From the NCBI GenBank assembly GCA_937967375.1, contig CALCJF010000039.1, forward strand, positions 19,404-83,403: DNA of 64,000 nt, in the 5' to 3' direction. The notes below the pieces were generated by a model. It was not told the origin of the DNA. It saw nothing but the letters and a program-made list of their open reading frames with translations, and did no database searches. The DNA is from an uncultured Leucobacter sp. (GTDB taxonomy: Bacteria; Actinomycetota; Actinomycetes; Actinomycetales; Microbacteriaceae). Of the stretch, positions 7,461 to 16,325 are shown piece after piece (the first letter of the stretch is position 1; each line of letters starts with the position of its first letter). A program made the translations under genes and the position numbers.

Positions 7461-10400
7461 CAAAACAGCGTGTTCGAGCCCGGCTGCGCGGCCTCGTCAC
7501 GAGCTGCGTCTGCCGCGTCCGGTCCCTCGTTCTTAGCCGAATCGGCATCGTAACCCACGATGCTCGCCACTCGCAGGGCAACCCGCTCGGGGTCGGCGAA
7601 GAGGTCGAAGCTGTGCACGCGATGGTAGTGCCAGCCCAGCCGGCGCAGCACCGCGGGGCGCAGCCTGAGCGCGCTGCGCAGACCCTGCTCGTCGGCTCCG
7701 GCGAAGTCGAGGTCGACCGCGATTGCCCGCTCACCGAGCGACGCCGCGAGCGGAATGGCTCCGCGGTAGTCGAGCGCGACCGTCAGGCCGAGACGCTCGA
7801 GCTGATCTGCGAGCTCGCCGAGCAGGGGGTCGCGTTCGGCGGGCAACGAGGCCTGCGCTGGCTCGGGGTGCTCAAGGGCGAGCATCTCGGAGAGCTCGAC
7901 GACGCCGTGCTTGATGCGTGCGGTATCGAGATGCTCGGGCCTGAAGCAGCTGACGATCGTCATGCCGCGCCGGGCGCGAGTCATGCCGACCGCGATCAGT
8001 CGCTCGCCGCCAGGCCTGCCGAGCGAGCCGAAGTTCGAGAGCACTCGACCGTGCGGGGTGCGGCCGTAGCCGATCGAGAAAATCACGCGGTCGCGGCTCT
8101 GCGCCATCGCCTGCTCGAGCGTCAGCACTGCGAACGGCTCTGCGCGCTCGCCGAGCAAGAACTCGCGATACTGCGGCAGCTTCGAGAATGCCTGCAACAC
8201 GGCCTGCTGCACCCGCACTGCGTGCCTGGCGCTCGCGGTGAGCACCATGAGCGACTCACGCGGACGCTCCGCCGCGTGCTGCAGCACGAGCTGCACTACC
8301 CGGGTCACCTCGGCGTCGGTGCTCTCAACCGCGCCGCTGTGCGGGTCGGGCAGGCCCTGACCGTCGGTCACGAACTCAATCGTCAAGCTGGAGTGCCCGA
8401 GGAAGGTTCCCGCCCACGGCAACGACTCGATGTCGCCGCTGTAGAAGCGGGAGTTCACGAGGTTCGTCAGGTCTTCGCCACCGGCTCGGTAGCTGCGGGT
8501 GAGCGAGAGCTCGGGCAGCACCGCATGCAGCTGGGCGTAGGCGCTGTGGCTGTGCAGATCCTCGAGATCTTCGGAAACAGACTGTGACTCAGCGTGCAGG
8601 CTGCGCACCGCGATCTCGAAGCGCGACGGGGTTTGGGTCACGGTGTCGCCGAACGCGACCACCTGCTGGGCGCGTCGGATCGCGCTGACGTTTTCGACCA
8701 GGGTCGTCGCGCCGGCGTCGACCAGCACGACTGTGTCGAAGCGAAGCTCGCTCGGCAGCCCGGCCACCTCGTATGGCGAGAGCACCCAGACCGGGGCAAG
8801 CGTGCCGAGCAGCGTCGGTGCCTGTTGCGCCAGCTGCAGCACCGAAGCGTCGCCCGCACGAAGCAGCTCGCGCAGGGCGAGCGCCTCACCGCGGTTGTCG
8901 GCCACTGCAATGCGCCAGGCGTCGGCAAGCCGGCTCGCGAGCACACTGCCGCCGGCGCCTGCGTGAGCATCATCGACCAGCCTGAAGTCGGCCTCGAGGC
9001 GCTCGATCACTGCGGTGTTGGCGCTCAGCAGCGCCTCGTTCGTCTGCAGAATGCGCTCGAGCGCAGACTGCCACCAGGCCTGCTCGAGCTCGGCAGCGAC
9101 CTGGCCGACGGGCACGTGCCTGGCCGAGAGGTCGTCGATGAGCGTCTCGAGGTGGGCAGCGCGCAGCCGCTCGACGATGGCGGTGCGCTCTTGAATGTTC
9201 TGCAGTACCTCGCTCTCGCGCGCAAGATCGGTAGTGCGACGCGCAAGGGTCGGCAACGGCATGGTGCGCAGGCGCTCGCTGTCGCGCTCGACCCCGAGCA
9301 CGCGGTCGAGCTCGTCGAGATCTTTGTAGGCAGCCTGAAACGCGGTCGCCACTTCGGAGATGCCGAGCGGCACGGCCGGCGGGGCGCCGACCACGGTGCT
9401 GTAGCGCTGCCAGAGCACGCGCTGCTGCTGAATTTGCACAAGCCGTGCATACATGTCGCTGACGTGCACGCCCGGCCGCACGTACTCGCGGGCCAGCTTG
9501 CGCAGGCGACGCCGGTTGCCGTTCGACATGTCTTCGCCACCGCGAGGCGCGTGCGCCGCGATCACGTCGTCGAGCGGGCGGTCGAAGACCTCTGGCGAGA
9601 AGCGATCGAGCGTATCGCGCACGCCCATGAGCAGCCGCAGGTACACCCCGAGCTCAGCGATCGTCTCGTAGGGGCGCAGTGAGGTCTGCTCGATCAGCTG
9701 GTTCGCCTGCGACACGAGTCGCGGCAGCTGCGACTCAGCAAGGTCGACCGCGAGGGCGTACGCGTTGCGCGCGGCCTCGGTGGTCGCGAAGTCGACGCCG
9801 TACCAGGGCGAGTCGCTCGGCCCGTACTGAAACTGCCCAAGGCGCGCGGCCTCGGTGATGTCTTCGGCGATCGACGAGCGATCGAGGGTGAGCTGGCCCA
9901 GCGCCTTATCGTCGAGGCGCACCGTCGTGGTCGGCGGATGCTCGAGCATCGCGAGTCGACTCAGCTCGCGCAGCGCCTCGAGCGGCGACACACCAAAGCG
10001 CTTGTCTTTTTTCGAGAGGGCCTCTTCATAGCCGAGCAGCACCCCGCGCAGGCGCACGAGGGCGTCATCGATATCGCGCTGCGAGGTCGAGCCGGCGGAC
10101 TCGTTGCGGCTGATCGCCTCGACCAGGTTGCGGCGCAGCAGACGCGGAGTCACCGCGAGCCCGCTCAAGCCGACGCGGCTGAGCCTGTGCGAAATGCCAT
10201 CGAGCGTCGAGCGTCGAGGCGACACTACGAGCACCCGCTTGCCCGCGCGCACGAGCTCACCGACGGCGCTCACCACGGTCTGGGTGCCGCCCGTTCCGGG
10301 AAGCGTGCGCACCACGATCGAGTGGCCTGCGCCGATCTGCGCCAACACGTCGTCTTGCTCGCGGTCGGAGTCGTACAGATGCCGATCAACCTCAGGTGCA

Positions 10401-11308
10401 CGGTGGTTCGGGTGGGTCGCAGTGACCGGGCGGTAGCTCGCCTCGAGCTGCTGCCTCGCGACCTCGCTGCCGCACACCGCCTGCAACACCGTGGTGTCGA
10501 GCATCTTCGCGTCTGCCGCCATCTGCTTCGACACGTTCAAGAACGACGAGGCCACGAGGCGCGGTTGCACAACAAAACCGGGCACGCCGGTCACCATCTG
10601 GCGCAGGCGATCAATCACTGGCTGCGGCTTGAACACGCCCTCGTTCTGTGAAAGATCGAGCAGGGTGCGGGCGTCGACCACGATGCCGTACTGCTCGCGC
10701 AGCGTCGACAGCAGCTCGCGGTTCACGATCGGGTGCTTCTTCAGCTTCAGCTCGAAGTCCCGTCCGTAGCGACGAATTGCGAGAGGGCGCAGCAACACAG
10801 GTGCGCAGAAGTCTTCGCCCTCGAAGTGCCACTTGGCAATGCCGATGCCGAGGTGCACGGTCTCGAGCCCGCGCACCGTGCGCATCTCGGTGGCCTTGTC
10901 GGTCACCCGACCGGCCGCGATCCTCGCCTGACGCAACGCCATATCGTCGCGAATCAAGGCCGAAAGCAGAATCTTCTGTCCGGTAATAAACTGTGGCATT
11001 CCACCCGGATGCGTGGTCGACAGTTCAATTCGGTTCATCGGCTCATCGTCGAAGTGCACGAGGGGGCTCTCGCCGCCGATGCTGGCGAGCTCTTCGCGCC
11101 ATGCCTCGTGCTCTGAGGCGAACGCATCGACCGCGACCGGACCGACCGACTGCACCGCGTCGGTGAGGTTCGCGGTCTCGCTCACGGGGCTCGATTCTTC
11201 AGGCTTCGGTGCGAGCGAACCCTCTGCCGTGGGCGCACCGCTGGATCGAGGCGCGGTGGCCTCCTGGGCACTTGCGCCTTGACGACGGCGACGGTCTACA
11301 CTCCACAC
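7460..11308 (-). CDS. Large SF1 helicase-like protein with degenerate ATP-binding motifs and nuclease-like C-terminus
   Basis: The 1282-residue protein resembles DUF4011/SF1-type helicases. The P-loop position near residue 335 reads LPGTGGTQTVV, so the Walker A lysine is absent, and the Walker B position reads VVLVDAGATTL instead of DE. The following VLVVSPRRSTLDGISHRL, the late QSRDRVIFSIGYGRTPHG and RLIAVGMTRARRGMTIVS blocks keep the helicase order. The last 110 residues (LERLGLTVALDYRGAIPLAAS, VDLDFAG, VLRRLGWHYHRVHSF) resemble Vsr/DUF559-type nuclease tails on such proteins. The GTG at 11308 follows AGGGTG. ATP hydrolysis therefore looks doubtful. A DNA-repair or defence role is possible but unproven. 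It could be a lineage-conserved scaffold. Confidence 0.8.
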   Translation of the reverse strand: MWSVDRRRRQGASAQEATAPRSSGAPTAEGSLAPKPEESSPVSETANLTDAVQSVGPVAVDAFASEHEAWREELASIGGESPLVHFDDEPMNRIELSTTHPGGMPQFITGQKILLSALIRDDMALRQARIAAGRVTDKATEMRTVRGLETVHLGIGIAKWHFEGEDFCAPVLLRPLAIRRYGRDFELKLKKHPIVNRELLSTLREQYGIVVDARTLLDLSQNEGVFKPQPVIDRLRQMVTGVPGFVVQPRLVASSFLNVSKQMAADAKMLDTTVLQAVCGSEVARQQLEASYRPVTATHPNHRAPEVDRHLYDSDREQDDVLAQIGAGHSIVVRTLPGTGGTQTVVSAVGELVRAGKRVLVVSPRRSTLDGISHRLSRVGLSGLAVTPRLLRRNLVEAISRNESAGSTSQRDIDDALVRLRGVLLGYEEALSKKDKRFGVSPLEALRELSRLAMLEHPPTTTVRLDDKALGQLTLDRSSIAEDITEAARLGQFQYGPSDSPWYGVDFATTEAARNAYALAVDLAESQLPRLVSQANQLIEQTSLRPYETIAELGVYLRLLMGVRDTLDRFSPEVFDRPLDDVIAAHAPRGGEDMSNGNRRRLRKLAREYVRPGVHVSDMYARLVQIQQQRVLWQRYSTVVGAPPAVPLGISEVATAFQAAYKDLDELDRVLGVERDSERLRTMPLPTLARRTTDLARESEVLQNIQERTAIVERLRAAHLETLIDDLSARHVPVGQVAAELEQAWWQSALERILQTNEALLSANTAVIERLEADFRLVDDAHAGAGGSVLASRLADAWRIAVADNRGEALALRELLRAGDASVLQLAQQAPTLLGTLAPVWVLSPYEVAGLPSELRFDTVVLVDAGATTLVENVSAIRRAQQVVAFGDTVTQTPSRFEIAVRSLHAESQSVSEDLEDLHSHSAYAQLHAVLPELSLTRSYRAGGEDLTNLVNSRFYSGDIESLPWAGTFLGHSSLTIEFVTDGQGLPDPHSGAVESTDAEVTRVVQLVLQHAAERPRESLMVLTASARHAVRVQQAVLQAFSKLPQYREFLLGERAEPFAVLTLEQAMAQSRDRVIFSIGYGRTPHGRVLSNFGSLGRPGGERLIAVGMTRARRGMTIVSCFRPEHLDTARIKHGVVELSEMLALEHPEPAQASLPAERDPLLGELADQLERLGLTVALDYRGAIPLAASLGERAIAVDLDFAGADEQGLRSALRLRPAVLRRLGWHYHRVHSFDLFADPERVALRVASIVGYDADSAKNEGPDAADAARDEAAQPGSNTLF

Positions 11309-11409
11309 ACCGTCACCCTATGCGGGGATACCGAGAATTCGCGGAGATCTTTCGGCGCGCCGCCCGCTCGAGCCGGGTATCACGCGGCGCGATCCTCTGC
11401 CCTACTCGA

Positions 11410-11470
11410 CACAGACAGCCAGTAGGTGTCGCCCCGCCTGAGCACAAGCGACATCTACTGGCTGTCTGTG
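11410..11470 (-). terminator. Long hairpin 3' of the NCS2 permease gene
   Basis: Two 22-base arms (11410-11431 and 11449-11470) are complementary with one G-T wobble position and enclose a 17-base loop. The hairpin starts 10 bases after the permease stop and lies upstream of the next leftward gene. No T-run follows it. It most likely ends or stabilises the permease transcript, but the unusually long, AT/GC-mixed arms could also be a short dispersed repeat. Confidence 0.7.
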
Positions 11471-11480
11471 GGAACGCGGG

Positions 11481-12842
11481 CTAGCGCTCCGCCGACGGTT
11501 CGATCGGGGTCGCGGCATCGCCGAGACCCCTCGCACGCCCTACCCACGCCATCAGGTGGTAGACGAGGATCGCGGCGATCGTTCCGAGCGCGATACCGTT
11601 GAAGACGACCGGGCTCGACTCCGATCCGAGCACCAGGCTGAAGTCGGCGATGCCGACGATCAACGCGATGGCGGCGGTGAACTGGTTGATCGGCTTCGAG
11701 AAGTCGACCTTGTTATCGATCCAGATCTTCACGCCGATCAGGCCGATGAGGCCGTAGAGCGCGATGGTCACACCGGCGAGCACCCCGGCGGGCACCGAGA
11801 AGATCACCGCGCCGACCTTCGGCGAGAAGCCGAGCAGCATCGCAATGATGCCGGCGACCCAGTAGGCGGCAGTCGAGTAGACGCGAGTGGCGGCCATGAC
11901 GCCAATGTTCTCACCGTAGGTGGTGGTGCCCGAGCCGCCGCCAAAGCCAGCGAGCACGGTCGAGAGGCCGTCAGCGAGCAGCGCGCGCCCGGTCACGGGG
12001 TCGAGATCGCGATCGATCATAAGACCGACGCTCTTCACGTGGCCCACGTTCTCGGCGATCAGCACGAGCACGACAGGCAGGAACATCGGCAGCAGGCCCC
12101 ACAGCGACGGGTCCGAGAAGGGGTTGCCCGGCAGGTGGAAGTCGGGCAGACCGATCCATGCAGCCTGCTCGACCTGGGTGAAGTCGACCTCACCCATCGC
12201 GATCGCCGCGATATAGCCGACGACCATGCCGAGCACGATCGAGAGACGGCCGAGAATGCCCCGGAAGAGCACGGTGATGAGCAGCACCGCGGTGACCGTG
12301 ATGAGCGCGACCCACCCCGAGTTCTCGGTGGCGTTCCAGTTGTTCTTCACGACCGGGGCAAGATTGAAGCCGATCAGTGCAACGATCGCACCCATAACGA
12401 CGGGTGGCATCAGCGCGTTGATCCAGCCGGTGCCGAAGCGCTGCACGATGACGCCGACGAGCGCCATGAGCACACCGATGGCGAGAATACCGAACGATGC
12501 GCGCGCAAAGCCTTCGGCGCTCGGAGCCTCACCGCTGCCGAGGCCGACGCCGGTGGCAACACCGATCGGCGCGAGAAACGCGAACGACGAGCCGAGGTAG
12601 CTCGGCAGGCGGTTGCCGGTCAGCAGCAGGAAAAGCAGCGTGCCGAGGCCCGAGAAGAACAGGGTCGCGGTGGGAGGGAATCCGGTGAGCAGCGGCACCA
12701 AGAACGTGGCGCCGAACATTGCGACCACGTGCTGCGCGCCGAAGCCAATAGTCTTCGGCCAGCTCAGCCGTTCTTCGGGCAGAACGATCGCTTCGGGAGC
12801 GACGGTCTTGCCGTCGCCATGCTGCTTCCAAGACATGCTCAT
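11481..12842 (-). CDS. NCS2 family uracil/xanthine permease
   Basis: The 453-residue inner-membrane symporter imports a nucleobase, most likely uracil, with protons. Hydrophobic segments fill most of the chain (about 14). The family fingerprints are FGAQHVVAMFGATFLVPLLTG at the N-terminus, GENVGHVK-type ENVGHVKSVG near residue 265, and GSGTTTYGENIGVMAATRVYS near residue 300, the latter typical of UraA/uracil rather than purine members. AAGGAG lies 6 bases before the ATG at 12842. The gene is monocistronic: a terminator-like hairpin follows, and the upstream neighbour ends in its own terminator. Confidence 0.92.
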   Translation of the reverse strand: MSMSWKQHGDGKTVAPEAIVLPEERLSWPKTIGFGAQHVVAMFGATFLVPLLTGFPPTATLFFSGLGTLLFLLLTGNRLPSYLGSSFAFLAPIGVATGVGLGSGEAPSAEGFARASFGILAIGVLMALVGVIVQRFGTGWINALMPPVVMGAIVALIGFNLAPVVKNNWNATENSGWVALITVTAVLLITVLFRGILGRLSIVLGMVVGYIAAIAMGEVDFTQVEQAAWIGLPDFHLPGNPFSDPSLWGLLPMFLPVVLVLIAENVGHVKSVGLMIDRDLDPVTGRALLADGLSTVLAGFGGGSGTTTYGENIGVMAATRVYSTAAYWVAGIIAMLLGFSPKVGAVIFSVPAGVLAGVTIALYGLIGLIGVKIWIDNKVDFSKPINQFTAAIALIVGIADFSLVLGSESSPVVFNGIALGTIAAILVYHLMAWVGRARGLGDAATPIEPSAER

Positions 12843-12958
12843 TGCTGGCTCCTTCAGAGCTTCGTTGCTTTACGCGCAAACGGCGCTGAAGAAGACTTTA
12901 CTGAAATCAGGCACCCTCCACGGCACGTCAACAGTCAGAAGTACAAAAAGAGCACGAA

Positions 12959-12988
12959 AAAGGGGCGAGGATCGCGCCTCGCCCCTTT
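12959..12988 (-). terminator. Intrinsic terminator of the cupin gene
   Basis: A perfect 12-bp stem (12959-12970 with 12977-12988) around a 6-base loop, read leftward, ends in a run of five T. It lies 24 bases beyond the cupin stop at 13013 and separates that operon from the permease gene. Confidence 0.9.
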
Positions 12989-13012
12989 CTCAGGCCTCGC
13001 GGCGACCGCGGC

Positions 13013-13372
13013 TTACTCTGCGGCCAGGTAGACCTTGCGAATGTGGTCTTTCACAATCCAACGGGTCTTCGTGCCTGCGTTCAGGCGCATCACGTCGCCG
13101 GTCTTCACGTCGACGCTGCGGCCCTCGTCGAGCAACTTGATCGTCGCGCCGCCCGAGATGACCACGAACAGCTCGTCGATCTCGGTGTCGAGCACCGCAC
13201 CGTCGCGCAGCTCCCAGATGCCAGCTTCGCAGCCGCCGATGTTGCCGAGTTCGAGCACGCCCTGGCGGGGCGTGCCGTAGTCGACCTCTTCTGCGGGTAC
13301 CGGCTCGAGCGGCACGATCGCGCCGCGGCCGTGCACGACTCCGTTCAGCCCTTCGGGCAGCAAGTGATTCAT
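13013..13372 (-). CDS. Small cupin-domain protein (DUF861-like)
   Basis: Starting at ATG 13372, with GGAG six bases upstream, gives 119 residues. The chain is a single cupin barrel: LELGNIGGCEAGIWELRDG, EIDELFVVISGGATIKL and VDVKTGDVMRLNAGTKTRWIVKDHIRKVY, close to the EutQ/ureidoglycine-hydrolase-like cupin family. The metal-binding His pair of typical cupins is not obvious, so it may be non-metal or sensory. It follows the FAD oxidoreductase gene by 64 bases on the same strand and is presumably its operon partner. An earlier in-frame start at 13513 would intrude into that gene. Confidence 0.82.
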   Translation of the reverse strand: MNHLLPEGLNGVVHGRGAIVPLEPVPAEEVDYGTPRQGVLELGNIGGCEAGIWELRDGAVLDTEIDELFVVISGGATIKLLDEGRSVDVKTGDVMRLNAGTKTRWIVKDHIRKVYLAAE

Positions 13373-13436
13373 TGCGTTCTCCATGTGGTGGTGAGGGGCG
13401 GCAGTGCCCGACGGGTCGAAACTTCTGATCAGTAGC

Positions 13437-14855
13437 TTACGAGTCGAAGCCCAAACCGAGGGCATCGAGCGTCTTGAGCAGCACGTTGCGCTTGCCGTCG
13501 TTGTGGTCGGCACGGTCGAGCGCCCAACGGGTCATGTTGATGCCGATGCTCGCGACGGGCTCCGGCGGGAACGGCAGCGGCACGTCTTTCACCATCTTGA
13601 GCTCGGTGCGCTCGGTGGTGCGCCCCTCGAGGCGATCGACGATCACGTCTGCCGCGAAGTGCGTCGCGCCGACGCCCAGGCCGGTGAAGCCCGCCACGTA
13701 CTGCACGCGGCCGCCGTGCGCCTGGCCCCAGAACGCGCAGAAGCGGGTCGAGGTGTCGATCACGCCTGCCCAGCGGTGGCTGAACTTCACGCCTGCAAGC
13801 TGCGGGAAGGTCGTGAAGAAGTGGCTCGCCAGTTTTCGGTGGCTCTCCATGCGGTCTTCGTAGTTCTGCTTGATGCGGCCACCCGCGAAGTAGACGGCGT
13901 CGTAGCCGCCCCAGAGGATGCGGTTGTCTTTCGTGAGCCTCGAGTAGTGAAACTGGTTCGCCATGTCGGCGAGGCCCTCGCGGCCTTCCCAGCCGATCGA
14001 GGCGAGCTGCTCGTCACTCAGCGGCTCGGTCATGAGCACGTAGTCGTACACGGGAACAGTGTGGAACGAGTAGCGCTTCAGCAGCGACGGGAAGACGTTC
14101 GTGCAGAGTGCGGCGCGGTCGGCCGTGACGGTGCCGCGGTCGGTCTCGAGCTGCAGCGGCTCGTCTGCGCGACCGCTGAGGCCGGTGACGCGGGTCTCTT
14201 CATAGATCTCGACGCCGATCTCGCTCGCGTGGCGCGCGAGCTCTGCTGCGAGCTTCGCGGGGTGCACGTTCGCGTTCTCGCGCGGCGAGAACTCGCCCGC
14301 AAGAAACGTCGGCGAGGCAACGCGCTGCTGCACCTGGGCGGCGTCGAGCGCCTGAACGTGCTCGTCGCTCTCGCCGACCCACTCGACCTGGTAGGGCTCG
14401 TTCGCGACCGACAGTTGGCCGGTGCGCTCGAAGTCGACGTCGAGGCCGTGCTCGGCGATGAAGCTCTCGATCGCGTCGAGGTTCTCGTAGCCGATGCGAC
14501 GCAGCTGATCGACATCTTCTGGCCAGCGCGCCTCGGCGTTCGGCTCGCCGTGCGTGATGCTCGCTTCGCAGAAGCCGCCGTTGCGGCCCGATGCGGCCCA
14601 GCCGACGCGCTTTGCCTCGAGCAGCACGACGCGGCGCTCGGGGTGTTCGGTCTTCAGCTTGATCGCGGTCCAGAGACCCGCGTAGCCGCCGCCGACCACC
14701 ACGTCGTCGGCCTGCAACGCGCCGGGAAGCGCCTGGTAGCGCGCGGCGCTCTGCTCGATGTCTTCGATCCAGTAGCAGGCGAGCTTGGTGCTCGCGAGCG
14801 ACTGGTCGATGACCGCCTGAGCCGGCGGGTTCTTCTCGAAAATGGTGGGTTGCAT
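13437..14855 (-). CDS. FAD-dependent amine/amino-acid oxidoreductase (DAO family, PuuB-like)
   Basis: This 472-residue oxidase has the Rossmann FAD-binding motif DDVVVGGGYAGLWTAIKL near residue 55, then LLEAKRVGWAASGRNGGF, and the late GFTGLGVGATHFAADVIVD flavin-binding block. Together these mark the DAO superfamily, closest in style to gamma-glutamylputrescine or other secondary-amine oxidases. An N-terminal extension (QSLASTKLACYWIEDI) is shared with PuuB-like enzymes. A TTG 9 bases further upstream is an alternative start. It leads a two-gene unit with the cupin. The substrate is not readable; a polyamine or N-alkyl amino acid is plausible. Confidence 0.87.
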   Translation of the reverse strand: MQPTIFEKNPPAQAVIDQSLASTKLACYWIEDIEQSAARYQALPGALQADDVVVGGGYAGLWTAIKLKTEHPERRVVLLEAKRVGWAASGRNGGFCEASITHGEPNAEARWPEDVDQLRRIGYENLDAIESFIAEHGLDVDFERTGQLSVANEPYQVEWVGESDEHVQALDAAQVQQRVASPTFLAGEFSPRENANVHPAKLAAELARHASEIGVEIYEETRVTGLSGRADEPLQLETDRGTVTADRAALCTNVFPSLLKRYSFHTVPVYDYVLMTEPLSDEQLASIGWEGREGLADMANQFHYSRLTKDNRILWGGYDAVYFAGGRIKQNYEDRMESHRKLASHFFTTFPQLAGVKFSHRWAGVIDTSTRFCAFWGQAHGGRVQYVAGFTGLGVGATHFAADVIVDRLEGRTTERTELKMVKDVPLPFPPEPVASIGINMTRWALDRADHNDGKRNVLLKTLDALGLGFDS

Positions 14856-14954
14856 GGGTATCAATGCCTTATTGCGTTACTGAATTTGGTGGGTGAATAA
14901 AAGTCTGTGATGCGGTGCGGCCGGCATGCGGTGCGAGGATCGCCATGCCCCGGG

Positions 14955-15173
14955 CTACTGAGAGGGCGGGGGCTTCATGATCGCGCCGACGGCGAGACCG
15001 AACGCCAGGCCCGCTGGCAGCCAGTACCAGAAGGTGGTGAAGTAGCTGATGACGAGGCCGACGATAAGCCCCATGACCAGGCCGACGATGATCTGCTTAC
15101 GGCGGGCCGCCGGCGAGACATCTTGTTTCTTCTTGTCGTTGCTCTTACCCGCGTCGCGTGAATTCTTACTCAT
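14955..15173 (-). CDS. Small two-helix membrane protein
   Basis: The 72-residue product starts with a Lys/Asp-rich cytoplasmic stretch (SKNSRDAGKSNDKKKQ). Two membrane helices follow (IIVGLVMGLIVGLVISYF and WLPAGLAFGLAVGAIM), ending KPPPSQ. The ATG overlaps the stop of the CYTH gene by four bases (ATGA), so translation is coupled. No known family is recognised beyond small actinobacterial membrane proteins. Confidence 0.75.
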   Translation of the reverse strand: MSKNSRDAGKSNDKKKQDVSPAARRKQIIVGLVMGLIVGLVISYFTTFWYWLPAGLAFGLAVGAIMKPPPSQ

Positions 15174-15796
15174 GCTGCACCGCCTCCGCCCTGCATCGTT
15201 CGCTGAATCTTCGACGTGCCACGAACCCGCGTCGCGCCGGCCTCAATGAAGAGTGGTTCGATCGCGTCGAGCAACGCCTCGTCTGACCCTGGCATCAGTT
15301 CGGCCTCCCACTCACGCCACTGCTGGCGGCTGCCGGTCAGCTCGTTGGTGCCGTCGACCCGGTCGTCTGCGATCTCGATAACCGCATCGCCGTCTTCGCT
15401 GAAGAGCATTAGAGTGACGCGCGTGGTGCGCAGGGTCGCGATCGCCCCGAGCCGGTCGAGGGCGCCGCTGCCCAGGCGATCCTCGACCTCTGCCCGAAGC
15501 CCCGCCGGCAACTCGGGTGCCTGCGGCCAAAGCAGCTCGCGGGCCCCGTCGTCGCCCTTGGCTTTCAGGTGCCAACCCGCGTCTTTGCCGCCGAGGCGAT
15601 TGCGCAGGGCAAGTCGCTGACTCGCCAGCTCGCCGTCGGGCGTGTCGAAGTAACTCGCGCGCAGCTCGTGCGTTTCGGGTGCGGCAAGGCGCAGTCCGAG
15701 CGCCGCAAAGCTCGCCGCGTCTGGCAGCACGGCGGCGTCGGACACCTCATATTTGCGCTCGATCTCGAAAGTCTCGGTCGCTCCATTGATACTCAC
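15170..15796 (-). CDS. CYTH-domain protein (triphosphate tunnel metalloenzyme)
   Basis: A 208-residue protein begins at GTG 15796 (a GTG two codons upstream is equally possible). The N-terminal ETFEIERKYEV is the diagnostic ExExK motif of CYTH/TTM enzymes, which hydrolyse inorganic triphosphate or organic triphosphates or make cAMP/thiamine triphosphate. ASYFDTPDGELASQRLALRNR and GWHLKAKGDDGARE continue the tunnel strands, with a final VRGTSKIQRTM. The open frame runs upstream to 16183 inside the DUF3237 gene, but those residues are a shadow. Inorganic triphosphatase is the likeliest activity. Confidence 0.88.
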   Translation of the reverse strand: MSINGATETFEIERKYEVSDAAVLPDAASFAALGLRLAAPETHELRASYFDTPDGELASQRLALRNRLGGKDAGWHLKAKGDDGARELLWPQAPELPAGLRAEVEDRLGSGALDRLGAIATLRTTRVTLMLFSEDGDAVIEIADDRVDGTNELTGSRQQWREWEAELMPGSDEALLDAIEPLFIEAGATRVRGTSKIQRTMQGGGGAA

Positions 15797-15806
15797 GTTC
15801 ACCAGC

Positions 15807-16271
15807 TTAGATCGGCAACCCGACACGGTACACGGTGTGGCGCACGCGGTCTGCTTCGCGCGTGCCGTCGGCGACGAAGAGAGCTTGCTGCAGCTCCACT
15901 GCTTCAGGGGCCGACGTTTCGAAACGCAGCTGCACCATGAAGTAGATACCGACTTCGCTCGCCCGTCGCAGGCCCGTCGCATGCAGCGAGACGATCGCCC
16001 CCGATGCGAGCTGCACGTCGTAGCGCGCGTCAATGTCGACCGACGTAGTGCCGACTTCTTCGCGCCACAGCTGCCTGTCGGCACCGCCGGCCAGCACTTC
16101 GCCGAGCACGCCCGCGAGTTCGGTACCCGCGAGCCCGCGCAGTGTGCCGCCCAGAATCGGGGTGATGCGTCGGTGGCCGTCACGGGTGACCCCGAGATCG
16201 CGAGGCTCGCCGAGCAACACCTCGATCTCGCATACCGCCTGCAGTGCTGGCGCTTCGTTCTGCCTGGTCAC
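15807..16271 (-). CDS. DUF3237 family protein
   Basis: The 154-residue protein matches the DUF3237 layout: LQAVCEIEVLLGEPRDLGVTRDGHRRITPILGGTLRG at the start, then DIDARYDVQLASGAIVSLHATGLRR and YFMVQLRFETSAPEAVELQQALFVADG near the C-terminus, ending VYRVGLP. The family has a beta-barrel fold and no settled function; members often lie in aromatic or terpenoid catabolic clusters. Here it follows an FAD monooxygenase gene by 54 bases and precedes the CYTH gene by 10, all leftward. Confidence 0.85.
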   Translation of the reverse strand: MTRQNEAPALQAVCEIEVLLGEPRDLGVTRDGHRRITPILGGTLRGLAGTELAGVLGEVLAGGADRQLWREEVGTTSVDIDARYDVQLASGAIVSLHATGLRRASEVGIYFMVQLRFETSAPEAVELQQALFVADGTREADRVRHTVYRVGLPI

Positions 16272-16325
16272 GTGAATCCTGTTTCGCGTCTGTAAATCTC
16301 GAGTGTGTTCTACGCTATCGGCGTT

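Noticed and set aside
7307..8587. Long plus-strand ORF of 426 codons opposite the helicase-like gene
   Set aside because: It mirrors the codon pattern of the minus-strand gene, has no recognisable domain and starts without a ribosome-binding site. Such antisense frames are expected in GC-rich DNA.
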